A stretch of DNA of 29,685 bases from JBDKTH01 sp964558295 (GTDB lineage: Bacteria; Planctomycetota; Planctomycetia; Pirellulales; Thermoguttaceae), in NCBI GenBank assembly GCA_964558295.1, contig CAZLDQ010000053.1, positions 1 to 29,685 on the forward strand. Direction: 5' to 3'. Positions 1-7,095 of this stretch are shown one piece after another (positions within the stretch are counted from its first letter, which is position 1; each line of letters starts with the position of its first letter). The notes under the pieces are model-generated. The model did not search any database. It was given only the letters and a program-made list of their open reading frames with translations, and was not told the DNA's origin. Both the position numbers and the translations under genes were made by a program.

Positions 1-387
1 AGTTCTGTCGAGCAGGTAGTCGCCATCGGCCCATGATCTGGAATCTCGGGGCCGTTCGCCGGAGAGGAACTAACCGGCGGGAATAGTGAAAGCTTCTCGA
101 CCTGAGTTTCCTGCAGTTGGCCGCTTGTCGGTCAACATCCCGGGCCGGCCAGGAGTGGTCGCTACGCCCGTGTATTGCGTGTAAACTCCATTGGTGGTCG
201 CAAAAGATTTTTCTTGGCGCACGGCCTGCAAGCGGCCTTGTGGTTGTTGTTACGATTTTCGTCACTGGACGGGAATTGACTTCTTGGGAAGGACGTCCGC
301 CCTACGGTAGGTCGTCCGGTCTATGATCTTGGGGGACCGTTCCCGAGCCTCAGGCTCAGGTTGCGCGTGTTACTGGAGGGATTCTCT
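1..387. other. Gene-free leader upstream of rho
   Basis: I see no convincing complete gene here. Frame 1 is open from the left edge to a TGA at 34-36 and would give an 11-residue C-terminus (ending VVAIGP), which could be the tail of an upstream gene but is too short to identify. A TTGACT at 276-281 resembles a -35 box, but no good -10 box lies 16-18 bases downstream. The long leader would suit a regulated rho transcript; that is inference. Confidence 0.4.
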
Positions 388-1665
388 TTGGGTAGGAGCA
401 TGGGAAAAAAGAAAAAGGGACGCCCGCGAGGACGGGGCGGTATGTACGCCAATGACCAACGGGGGCGTCGCAGTTCCCTGGAACCAATCAACAATGGCAA
501 TAACCAAGTTGAGCCGGTCGCAGAGAATGGCGAAGCTGGACCGTTGCAGCCCGGGGGTGGTGTCTTGGAGTTGCATCCCAACGGCTATGGCTTCCTCCGC
601 GATCCAAACGCCAATTACATCCGTCAGATGACCGACCCCTTCGTGCCGGGCAGCATGATCGAGAAGTTCGGCCTGCGCGAGGGGGTTTGCCTCCAGGGAA
701 TGGTCCAACCAGGCCGCCGCCAGCAAGGCCCGCGGCTCAAAGAAATCTCCGATGTCGACGGCATGAAGCCCGAAGAGTATCGGAACGTCAAGACCTTCGA
801 CCAACTCACCCCGATCAATCCCGAAAGCTGGCTCCGCCTGGAGACCGGCCCCCAGCCGCTGACCACCCGCGTCATGGACCTCCTGACGCCCCTGGGCAAA
901 GGCCAACGGGCCCTGATCGTCGCCCCACCCCGCACCGGTAAGACGATCCTCCTGCAGCACATCAGCCAAGCCATCTCCACCAACTACCCCCACATCAAGT
1001 TGGTAATCCTCCTGATCGATGAACGTCCGGAAGAAGTCACCGACTTCCGCCGGGCCGTCAAAAACGGCGAAGTCGTGGCCAGTAGCCTTGACCGCGACAT
1101 CGAAAGCCATGTCCGTCTCTCCCAACTGGTCGTCGAGCGATGCCGCCGTTTGGCCGAAATGGGCAAAGACGTCTTCCTCCTAATGGACTCGATCACTCGC
1201 TTGGCACGTGCCTTCAACAAGTGGGTCGGAAACACCGGCCGCACGATGTCTGGCGGCGTCGACATCAAGGCCATGGACGTCCCCAAGAAGCTCTTCGCCA
1301 CAGCCCGCCTGTTCGAAGAAGGTGGCTCCCTGACCATCGTCGGCACGGCCCTCGTCGACACCGGCAGCCGAATGGACGAGCTGATCTTCCAGGAATTCAA
1401 GGGCACCGGCAACATGGAGCTAGTGCTCGACCGCAAGCTGTCCGACCGCCGTGTTTGGCCAGCAATCGACATCAGCCAGTCCGGCACCCGCCGCGAGGAA
1501 AAACTCCTCCCTCCAGAAACCCTCCAGGCGATCACCGCCCTGCGCCGCATGCTCGCCTCAATGCATCCCGTCGAGGCCATGGAGCAATTGACGCAGAAGC
1601 TGACCAAATTCAAGTCGAACGACGAGTTCATCAAGTTGATCAGCGGCGCTCAGATCTACGATTGA
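388..1665 (+). CDS. rho: Transcription termination factor Rho
   Basis: Rho is a hexameric RNA-dependent ATPase that binds C-rich nascent RNA and releases transcripts in the cytoplasm. Following a lysine/arginine-rich N-terminus, residues of about 58-110 form the cold-shock-like RNA-binding domain (GVLELHPNGYGFLRDP). The ATPase core has the Walker A motif APPRTGKT near residue 180, a Walker B region VFLLMDSITRLARAFN, and the Q/R-loop region with DRKLSDRRVWPAIDI. Length is about 425 residues, near the usual size for a Rho without a large insertion. Start choice: GGAGGG at 375-380 lies 7 bases before TTG 388. A TTG at 361 and an ATG at 400 are also in frame, but the ATG has its TAGGAG only 1 base away. 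The gene is followed by tRNA-Ser. Family assignment is certain; the exact start is not. Confidence 0.97.
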   Translation: MGRSMGKKKKGRPRGRGGMYANDQRGRRSSLEPINNGNNQVEPVAENGEAGPLQPGGGVLELHPNGYGFLRDPNANYIRQMTDPFVPGSMIEKFGLREGVCLQGMVQPGRRQQGPRLKEISDVDGMKPEEYRNVKTFDQLTPINPESWLRLETGPQPLTTRVMDLLTPLGKGQRALIVAPPRTGKTILLQHISQAISTNYPHIKLVILLIDERPEEVTDFRRAVKNGEVVASSLDRDIESHVRLSQLVVERCRRLAEMGKDVFLLMDSITRLARAFNKWVGNTGRTMSGGVDIKAMDVPKKLFATARLFEEGGSLTIVGTALVDTGSRMDELIFQEFKGTGNMELVLDRKLSDRRVWPAIDISQSGTRREEKLLPPETLQAITALRRMLASMHPVEAMEQLTQKLTKFKSNDEFIKLISGAQIYD

Positions 1666-1739
1666 CAAGCTCTCGTTCCTGACGGACGATATAGAATCTA
1701 GAAAAGGTGTGGCCGGTTCCATCCACGGCCTCACCATCC

Positions 1740-1823
1740 GGAGGGTAAGCGAATGGCTAGCGGCCACACTGGAAATGTGGTGCCCCGGTAACGGGGTTGC
1801 GGGTTCGAGTCCCGTGCCCTCCG
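1740..1823 (+). tRNA. tRNA-Ser (anticodon GGA)
   Basis: The acceptor stem GGAGGGT (1740-1746) pairs with GCCCTCC (1816-1822), with one T:G pair and discriminator G at 1823. The anticodon stem CCACA/TGTGG encloses CTGGAAA, giving anticodon GGA, which reads UCC and UCU. A long variable arm (CCCCG/CGGGG) makes this a class II tRNA, as serine tRNAs are. The T arm is GCGGG-TTCGAGT-CCCGT. No CCA is encoded. The base after the acceptor stem is A instead of the near-universal U8, unless the stem is drawn one base shorter. A rho-independent terminator follows within a few bases. Confidence 0.93.
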
Positions 1824-1828
1824 CTCGT

Positions 1829-1856
1829 AAGCCCTTGCTCGACAAGGGCTTTTGTA
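1829..1856 (+). terminator. Intrinsic terminator after tRNA-Ser
   Basis: AAGCCCTTG (1829-1837) and CAAGGGCTT (1843-1851) form a 9-bp hairpin with loop CTCGA, followed by a short T run. It lies 5 bases past the tRNA discriminator base and should end the rho/tRNA transcription unit. Confidence 0.88.
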
Positions 1857-1888
1857 TTACGGTCGCCGTACGAACACCCCCGGCGGCG

Positions 1889-2350
1889 CTATCGGCCCGA
1901 GGATTTCAGGGCAAAGTCGATCGTCCCGCCCCCCGGGGGCACCGTGGCTTTCAGGACCGAAAGGCCTTCTTGAGAATACCGGGGGGGCAACAGCTCCTTG
2001 GCCCCCAGTTCCCAGGGTGGTACTTTGCTGTCGGCCGGGAAGTCCTTGCCGTTAGGCAGAACCCACTTGTTGCAAACCACCTGGAACTCCCCCACCGCTA
2101 GCCCCTTGTGTTCCTTGTTGAGCATCGCTTCGTAGCGTCCCTGTTCGTCGGTAATCCCGCTACAAATCTGCCCCTTCGTCGCGCCGATCGGCGTAAAAGT
2201 GAGCGTCGCCCGTGCCAAGGGCTTGCCGTCCAGAGTCACCGTCCCTGTTACTGGGACCATCTCCGGCAACGAATCGTACCGACTCTCACCGCGGCAGCCG
2301 CATGCCAGGACTAGTATCCCAATCACGAACACATTCCCACGAATCCGCAT
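1889..2350 (-). CDS. Carboxypeptidase-regulatory-like (transthyretin-like) lipoprotein
   Basis: This is a 153-residue exported protein of unknown specific role. The N-terminus MRIRGNVFVIGILVLACGC is a short signal peptide ending in cysteines at 17 and 19, so lipid attachment is likely. The rest matches the planctomycete beta-sandwich pattern: V-x-G-x-V-T-L-D-G-K-P-L-x-x-A near residues 34-48 (VTGTVTLDGKPLARA), then GITDEQGRYE, which resembles the TDxxGxY turn of carboxypeptidase regulatory domains. It lies 60 bases downstream of two DUF1559 genes on the same strand, and this pairing of DUF1559 with a small lipoprotein recurs in planctomycetes. It may coat or anchor an extracellular structure; that is inference. 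The family call is firm, the function is not known. Confidence 0.85.
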   Translation of the reverse strand: MRIRGNVFVIGILVLACGCRGESRYDSLPEMVPVTGTVTLDGKPLARATLTFTPIGATKGQICSGITDEQGRYEAMLNKEHKGLAVGEFQVVCNKWVLPNGKDFPADSKVPPWELGAKELLPPRYSQEGLSVLKATVPPGGGTIDFALKSSGR

Positions 2351-2410
2351 CGCTGCTTCCTTCTTCGCAAAGCTGTCGATACTTCCCCAAACCGCGAATC
2401 GTGCGTTGGC

Positions 2411-3445
2411 TCACGGAACCGCCACCGCTTCTCCCCCCGCCATCGTCGAGATGCGCGTCAGGACAGTAATGTCGGTGGTTTCTGCTAGGAACCGCGTCGA
2501 ACCATCGGCCAAACAGACTTGGCATCCGCCTGGATGAAGACTGCCCGCGCGAGCCCAAGTGTAGAGACGCCCTGGAATTGTCGTCTTCGGATTAACCCAG
2601 GTGTAGTCCGCAGGGATCTCGAATCGGTTGATCCCTCCGGACAAATCAATGCCGGTCATCACCCATCCGCGCATTCCCCATCCCGGTCCATTGCCGTTAG
2701 CCACCCAATGCAACGTTTCCACAACGGCCACGGTATTGCTAGTCCCATCGACAACATGGGCAATCGTCGTATTGCTGTTCTCACCAAACATCCGTTTGGT
2801 CGTGGGACTGAGTACAGACCAATCGTTGAAGTAGCTGAAATCGGAAGCAGACGCGCTGAAGTCGTAATTCGTCTTCACCGCGCGGTATCCGCTCCCGTTC
2901 TTGATCCCATAGGCGCTCCCATCGGGTAGGAGAATCTCGTAGGGGTCTGAAGGGCAGATAAACACCGGCACCTTTTGCGAGATCACCGCGGCGTTGCCGC
3001 TGGTCACCGGATCCCCCGCATACGGGCGCTCGCTGGAGACAATGTTCGACTGTGTATGCCCCGGCGAACCGGCTAGGGAAGCACATTGCCCAAAATCATA
3101 CTTGTCGTAGAGCGGTTGCTGTTCAAGGAACGGCAACAACAAGACCAAGCCGTTAAGATTTTTGACGAGCTTATCGGCCGGTTCGGGAGGGTAATTGGGG
3201 GGCACTGCGTACGCTGCCCAACCATAATCCACCCCCCCCGGCGGAAAACAGTTGTGGGCACTATGATAGTTGTGCAGCGCAACCCCGATCTGTTTGAGAT
3301 TGTTGCTGCAATGCGAGCGCCGCGCCGCTTCGCGAGCGGCCTGCACGGCTGGTAACAACAGAGCGATCAAAATGCCAATGATCGCAATCACCACCAGAAG
3401 CTCCACAAGCGTAAAGCCGACTTGTTGATCTCTCCGGGCAACCAT
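2411..3445 (-). CDS. DUF1559 pseudopilin-like protein, copy A
   Basis: This is a 344-residue protein of the planctomycete DUF1559 family, with unproven function. Residues 10-30 carry the type IV prepilin cleavage and methylation motif (GFTLVELLVVIAIIGILIA) and a hydrophobic helix. AVQAAREAARRSHCSNNLKQIGVALHNYH follows, and the C-terminus has the family signature SLHPGGCQVCLADGSTRFL. It would be processed by a prepilin peptidase and exposed outside the inner membrane. The start ATG has GGGGGAAG upstream. Apart from its first residues and one position near the C-terminus (TRIST here, TSIST in copy B), it matches its upstream neighbour almost exactly. The N-terminus MVARRDQQV differs from copy B, so the two genes share a body but not a start region. 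Confidence 0.93.
   Translation of the reverse strand: MVARRDQQVGFTLVELLVVIAIIGILIALLLPAVQAAREAARRSHCSNNLKQIGVALHNYHSAHNCFPPGGVDYGWAAYAVPPNYPPEPADKLVKNLNGLVLLLPFLEQQPLYDKYDFGQCASLAGSPGHTQSNIVSSERPYAGDPVTSGNAAVISQKVPVFICPSDPYEILLPDGSAYGIKNGSGYRAVKTNYDFSASASDFSYFNDWSVLSPTTKRMFGENSNTTIAHVVDGTSNTVAVVETLHWVANGNGPGWGMRGWVMTGIDLSGGINRFEIPADYTWVNPKTTIPGRLYTWARAGSLHPGGCQVCLADGSTRFLAETTDITVLTRISTMAGGEAVAVP
2415..3400. repeat. 986-bp tandem direct repeat, copy A
   Basis: This stretch matches 3652-4637 at a constant offset of 1237 bases. By eye only about four bases differ, all near the left end: GCGCGT against GCTTGT (three bases including an A/G nearby) and CCAAAC against CCAGAC. Matching stops abruptly at the AGAAG before the prepilin start motif on one side and at GGAACC on the other. 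It covers almost the entire coding body of the DUF1559 gene. Confidence 0.95.
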
Positions 3446-3647
3446 CGGACTTCCCCCAGAAATGAGATTGAAGTTGGTCCACCTCGTGGCTCATTGGACA
3501 GTCCTGCGGGATGATCCACCACACCTTTTCTGACGAATTCTGATAGTTTTCCAACCTTTCCTTTCCACCAGCATGCAGGGATACCAAAACCACCACCAGC
3601 CTAGCCGGACGTTCGCCTTCCAATTGGTCCGCACAGCCCAGGATCGA

Positions 3648-4673
3648 CTAAGGAACCGCCACCGCTTCTCCCCCCGCCATCGTCGAGATGCTTGTCAGGA
3701 CGGTAATGTCGGTGGTTTCTGCTAGGAACCGCGTCGAACCATCGGCCAGACAGACTTGGCATCCGCCTGGATGAAGACTGCCCGCGCGAGCCCAAGTGTA
3801 GAGACGCCCTGGAATTGTCGTCTTCGGATTAACCCAGGTGTAGTCCGCAGGGATCTCGAATCGGTTGATCCCTCCGGACAAATCAATGCCGGTCATCACC
3901 CATCCGCGCATTCCCCATCCCGGTCCATTGCCGTTAGCCACCCAATGCAACGTTTCCACAACGGCCACGGTATTGCTAGTCCCATCGACAACATGGGCAA
4001 TCGTCGTATTGCTGTTCTCACCAAACATCCGTTTGGTCGTGGGACTGAGTACAGACCAATCGTTGAAGTAGCTGAAATCGGAAGCAGACGCGCTGAAGTC
4101 GTAATTCGTCTTCACCGCGCGGTATCCGCTCCCGTTCTTGATCCCATAGGCGCTCCCATCGGGTAGGAGAATCTCGTAGGGGTCTGAAGGGCAGATAAAC
4201 ACCGGCACCTTTTGCGAGATCACCGCGGCGTTGCCGCTGGTCACCGGATCCCCCGCATACGGGCGCTCGCTGGAGACAATGTTCGACTGTGTATGCCCCG
4301 GCGAACCGGCTAGGGAAGCACATTGCCCAAAATCATACTTGTCGTAGAGCGGTTGCTGTTCAAGGAACGGCAACAACAAGACCAAGCCGTTAAGATTTTT
4401 GACGAGCTTATCGGCCGGTTCGGGAGGGTAATTGGGGGGCACTGCGTACGCTGCCCAACCATAATCCACCCCCCCCGGCGGAAAACAGTTGTGGGCACTA
4501 TGATAGTTGTGCAGCGCAACCCCGATCTGTTTGAGATTGTTGCTGCAATGCGAGCGCCGCGCCGCTTCGCGAGCGGCCTGCACGGCTGGTAACAACAGAG
4601 CGATCAAAATGCCAATGATCGCAATCACCACCAGAAGTTCGACGAGGGTGAAACCCCGGTTGTGTCGAGCCAT
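3648..4673 (-). CDS. DUF1559 pseudopilin-like protein, copy B
   Basis: This 341-residue protein is nearly identical to copy A from the prepilin helix to the C-terminus. The chosen start is ATG at 4673, giving MARHNRGFTLVELLVV with the cleavage glycine at residue 7. GGAG lies 8 bases upstream of this ATG, while the longer reading to 4769 adds a segment that does not look like a prepilin leader. The C-terminal HPGGCQ...ADGS signature is present. As the first gene of the minus-strand set, it is probably transcribed from the 4674-4989 intergenic region, divergent from XylR-type regulator 1. Function is unknown; a secreted pseudopilin or surface role is inferred from the prepilin motif. Confidence 0.93.
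   Translation of the reverse strand: MARHNRGFTLVELLVVIAIIGILIALLLPAVQAAREAARRSHCSNNLKQIGVALHNYHSAHNCFPPGGVDYGWAAYAVPPNYPPEPADKLVKNLNGLVLLLPFLEQQPLYDKYDFGQCASLAGSPGHTQSNIVSSERPYAGDPVTSGNAAVISQKVPVFICPSDPYEILLPDGSAYGIKNGSGYRAVKTNYDFSASASDFSYFNDWSVLSPTTKRMFGENSNTTIAHVVDGTSNTVAVVETLHWVANGNGPGWGMRGWVMTGIDLSGGINRFEIPADYTWVNPKTTIPGRLYTWARAGSLHPGGCQVCLADGSTRFLAETTDITVLTSISTMAGGEAVAVP
3652..4637. repeat. 986-bp tandem direct repeat, copy B
   Basis: This is the partner of 2415-3400. The two copies are separated by 251 bases of unrelated sequence that include the copy A start region. Synonymous positions are conserved along with coding ones, so the copies diverged very recently or have been homogenised by gene conversion. 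Confidence 0.95.
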
Positions 4674-4884
4674 TGCGATACTCCACTGGAGAAGAGGAAA
4701 ATAAGTGCCACAAACCGATCCTACGACAACGGTTGAACAACCGATGACACCTGAATCCCTTGCGTGCAACAGAACGGATCGGGCAAAAACCGATCCGCAT
4801 CTCCTCTGTTCCCAGCTCGCAACCTGCCTGATAAACTATCGCCATCCTACGGCCCCGTCAAGAGTGTCTCCCTGTTGTGCCGCC

Positions 4885-4913
4885 TTGATCCCTCCACAAC
4901 GGCCAACTATGAT
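4885..4913 (+). promoter_or_regulatory. Promoter of XylR-type regulator 1
   Basis: TTGATC (4885-4890) and TATGAT (4908-4913) are separated by exactly 17 bases and resemble a sigma-70 promoter. The predicted transcription start is near 4920, about 70 bases ahead of the regulator's ATG. The palindrome at 4931-4943 would then lie at about +11 to +23. Confidence 0.65.
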
Positions 4914-4930
4914 AAACACGCCGGCTGACA

Positions 4931-4943
4931 GATTGCGTCAATC
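4931..4943 (+). promoter_or_regulatory. Candidate operator 1 (GATTG-CGT-CAATC)
   Basis: This is a perfect 5-bp inverted repeat around CGT. It shares the pattern nAnTGCGTmAnTn with 6194-6206 and 20222-20234. It lies between the -10 box and the start codon, a position expected for repression of the regulator gene. Binding by the adjacent regulator is inference. Confidence 0.55.
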
Positions 4944-4989
4944 GAGCTGACCATTTGCGGCAGGCCGGCTCGGCGTGGGGAGGTGGATG

Positions 4990-6162
4990 ATGAGACGACG
5001 CCCTCGGGTAGCGCTCTTAGTGCAATCGGCGACCGGCTATGGGCGCGGAATGCTCCGGGGAATCGCCGCCTATATCCGCGAAGCGGGCCCCTGGGCCGTC
5101 TTCCATCGCCCCGGCGGCCTGTTGCAATCGATTCCCGAACAACTCAAAGCTTGGCAGCCCGAGGGAATCATCGCCCAGTTGGAAAACCCCTTGCTGGTTC
5201 GCCAAGTCCGCCGCCTGAAACTGCCTGTGGTCGATCTGTTCGGAGGATTGCGTTCCGCCGGAATCCCTCGCCTGCGGGACGACAACCAAGGCATCGCCCA
5301 GTTGGTGGCCGACTTCTTCCTCCAACGCGGCTACGTCCACTTTGCCTACAGTGGCACCCAGGGGGTTTTCTACTGTGAACAACGTCGCGAGGCGTTCGTC
5401 GCCTACCTGGCCAAGGCTGGCTACGAAGTCGCCGTCGATGAGACCCCCACCCCGCCGAACCTCGTGGGAGCATTCAACCGGGAAGCAGCCGGAGAACTCG
5501 ATCTCCCACGGATCGGCGACTGGATCCAATCGCTCCCCAAGCCGGTGGCGGTCATGGCCAGCAGCGATATCCGTGGGCAACAGGTCCTCAGCGCCTGCCG
5601 GGAGCGGGGAGTCGCCGTTCCCGATGAAGTGGCCGTCGCCGGCGTCGGCAACGACGAAGTCCTCTGCCAGCTCTGCGACCCGCTCCTGACGAGTGTCGAA
5701 CTGAACATGGAACGCAAGGGCTACGAGGCCGCCGCGCTGCTCGACCGGCTGATGAAGGGGGAACGCCCCCCCAAGGATGAGTTCCTCTTCGAACCGGTGC
5801 GCATAGTCCCTCGCGAATCGACCGATTCGGTCGCCATCACCGACTTCGATCTGACGGCCGCCTTACGGTTCATCCGTGAACACTACGCCGAGGGGATCTC
5901 GGTCCAGGATGTCGCCAACCACGTGGCCCTGTCGCGCAGTACGCTACAACGGCGTTTCTCCGCCCTCCTGGGCCGCACCCCACGCGAGGAAATCGTCGAG
6001 ACGCAAGTCCAACGGGTCAAGGATCTCCTGGCCACCAGCGACCTCTCGCTCACCCGAATCGCCTCCCTCGCCGGCTTCGAACACCTGGAAAGCATGTGCC
6101 GCCTCTTCAAAAACCAGACCGGCAAGACCCCCGGCCAGTTCCGCAAGGAGGCCCGTCGTTAA
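4990..6162 (+). CDS. XylR-type transcriptional regulator 1 (sugar-binding domain plus AraC HTH)
   Basis: This cytoplasmic regulator of about 390 residues has no N-terminal LacI helix-turn-helix. It opens directly with a periplasmic-binding-protein-like fold (RVALLVQSATGYGRGMLRGIAAY), as in the XylR family, and residues of about 6-275 should bind a sugar or sugar derivative. The C-terminal 100 residues are an AraC-type DNA-binding domain: helix-turn-helix 1 is SVQDVANHVALSRSTLQRRF and helix-turn-helix 2 is SLTRIASLAGFEHLESMCRLFKNQTGKTPGQFR. Start choice: GGGGAGG at 4977-4983 gives the best spacing to ATG 4990; ATG 4987 and GTG 4975 are alternatives. It lies 168 bases ahead of the SDR/glycosidase/dehydratase operon on the same strand, which it probably controls. 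The ligand is unknown. Confidence 0.93.
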   Translation: MRRRPRVALLVQSATGYGRGMLRGIAAYIREAGPWAVFHRPGGLLQSIPEQLKAWQPEGIIAQLENPLLVRQVRRLKLPVVDLFGGLRSAGIPRLRDDNQGIAQLVADFFLQRGYVHFAYSGTQGVFYCEQRREAFVAYLAKAGYEVAVDETPTPPNLVGAFNREAAGELDLPRIGDWIQSLPKPVAVMASSDIRGQQVLSACRERGVAVPDEVAVAGVGNDEVLCQLCDPLLTSVELNMERKGYEAAALLDRLMKGERPPKDEFLFEPVRIVPRESTDSVAITDFDLTAALRFIREHYAEGISVQDVANHVALSRSTLQRRFSALLGRTPREEIVETQVQRVKDLLATSDLSLTRIASLAGFEHLESMCRLFKNQTGKTPGQFRKEARR

Positions 6163-6193
6163 GGGGTGGCTGAAATTGTCAAATGGAATGATC

Positions 6194-6206
6194 CAATGCG
6201 TCATTG
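6194..6206 (+). promoter_or_regulatory. Candidate operator 2 (CAATG-CGT-CATTG)
   Basis: This is a perfect 5-bp inverted repeat around CGT, with the same TGCGTCA core as operator 1. It overlaps the upstream edge of the -35 box at 6204-6209, the usual place for an AraC-type activator that touches RNA polymerase. It is the only such element between the regulator and the catabolic operon. Confidence 0.55.
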
Positions 6207-6231
6207 TGACCCCGCGCCGACCGACTATACT
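6204..6231 (+). promoter_or_regulatory. Promoter of the SDR/glycosidase/dehydratase operon
   Basis: TATACT at 6226-6231 is a good -10 box. The -35 box is weak: TTGTGA at 6204-6209 with a 16-base spacer, or ATTGTG one base earlier with 17. A weak -35 next to operator 2 fits an activator-dependent promoter. The predicted leader to the SDR start codon is roughly 90 bases. Confidence 0.5.
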
Positions 6232-6330
6232 GGCCCCTAGTGTCGCCCGCAAGCCTCGTTGAGCTTGGATCAGGTTACGCCGTGGAGCAGACGTCGCGGG
6301 GACGAGTCGCTTGAAACAACAGGATAAACG

Positions 6331-7083
6331 ATGTTTGAACTCACTGGAAAAGTGGCGCTGGTAACCGGTTCCTCGCGCGGCCTGGGACGTGGAATTGCCC
6401 TCGTGTTGGCCGAGTGCGGGGCCGATGTGATCGTCAACTATCACAGTGCTCAGGCCCGGGCACAAGAAGTGGTCGACCAGATCCAGAAATTCGGCCGCCG
6501 GGCCGCAATGGTCCAGGCCGACGTGAGCCAGGCCGACCAGGTTCGCCGCCTCTTCGAGGAAATCCAAAACCAGTTCGGACGCCTCGATATCCTGGTTAAC
6601 AACGCCGGCTCCACCAAGGCCCAGGACATCTTCGAAACCGAAGAGTCCGACTGGGACTATATCCTTGACACCAACCTCAAGAGTTGTTTCCTCTGCTCCA
6701 AAGCGGCCATGACGTTGATGAAGGCTCAGGGCGGCGGCCGGATCGTCAACATCAGTTCGGTCGTCGGCCATCGCGGCGCCCTGTATGGACATGTCCACTA
6801 TGCGGCCACCAAGAGCGGCATGTTCGGCATCACCAAAACCCTGGCCCGCACCGGCGCCCCGCTGGGAATCAACGTCAACACCGTGGCCCCCGGCTGCATC
6901 GACACCGAACTGCTCCACCAAACCCATGGCGACGAAACCGTCCAGGAACTGGCCGACTCAATCCCTCTGGGACTCGGCACCTGCCGCGATGTCGGCTTGG
7001 CCGTCGCCTTCCTCGCCAGCGAAGGCGGTCGCTATATCACCGGCTCAACCCTCGACGTCAACGGCGGAATGTACTATCGCTAA
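6331..7083 (+). CDS. SDR-family NAD(P)-dependent oxidoreductase
   Basis: This is a 250-residue classical short-chain dehydrogenase/reductase, a soluble enzyme that interconverts an alcohol and a ketone using NAD(P). The cofactor-binding motif is TGSSRGLG (12-19), followed by D64, NNAG (90-93) and N115. Catalytic residues are S142 or S143, Y157 and K161 in YAATK. The C-terminal PGCIDT and GSTLDVNGG segments are also typical. The closest broad group is FabG-like, but the neighbours point to a sugar or sugar-acid dehydrogenase and not to fatty-acid synthesis. AGGA lies 6 bases before the ATG. It is the first gene of a three-gene set, with 12 bases to the next gene. The substrate is not determinable from the sequence. 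Confidence 0.93.
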   Translation: MFELTGKVALVTGSSRGLGRGIALVLAECGADVIVNYHSAQARAQEVVDQIQKFGRRAAMVQADVSQADQVRRLFEEIQNQFGRLDILVNNAGSTKAQDIFETEESDWDYILDTNLKSCFLCSKAAMTLMKAQGGGRIVNISSVVGHRGALYGHVHYAATKSGMFGITKTLARTGAPLGINVNTVAPGCIDTELLHQTHGDETVQELADSIPLGLGTCRDVGLAVAFLASEGGRYITGSTLDVNGGMYYR

Positions 7084-7095
7084 ACGCAGGAGCCA

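Noticed and set aside
370..1125. A 251-codon minus-strand frame across rho
   Set aside because: It is the complement of well-conserved Rho coding sequence and has no ribosome binding site or domain.
1662..1697. Promoter for tRNA-Ser using TTGACA that overlaps the rho stop codon
   Set aside because: The nearest -10 candidates (TATAGA or TAGAAT) lie 22 or more bases away, too far for a standard promoter, so the tRNA may be read from rho.
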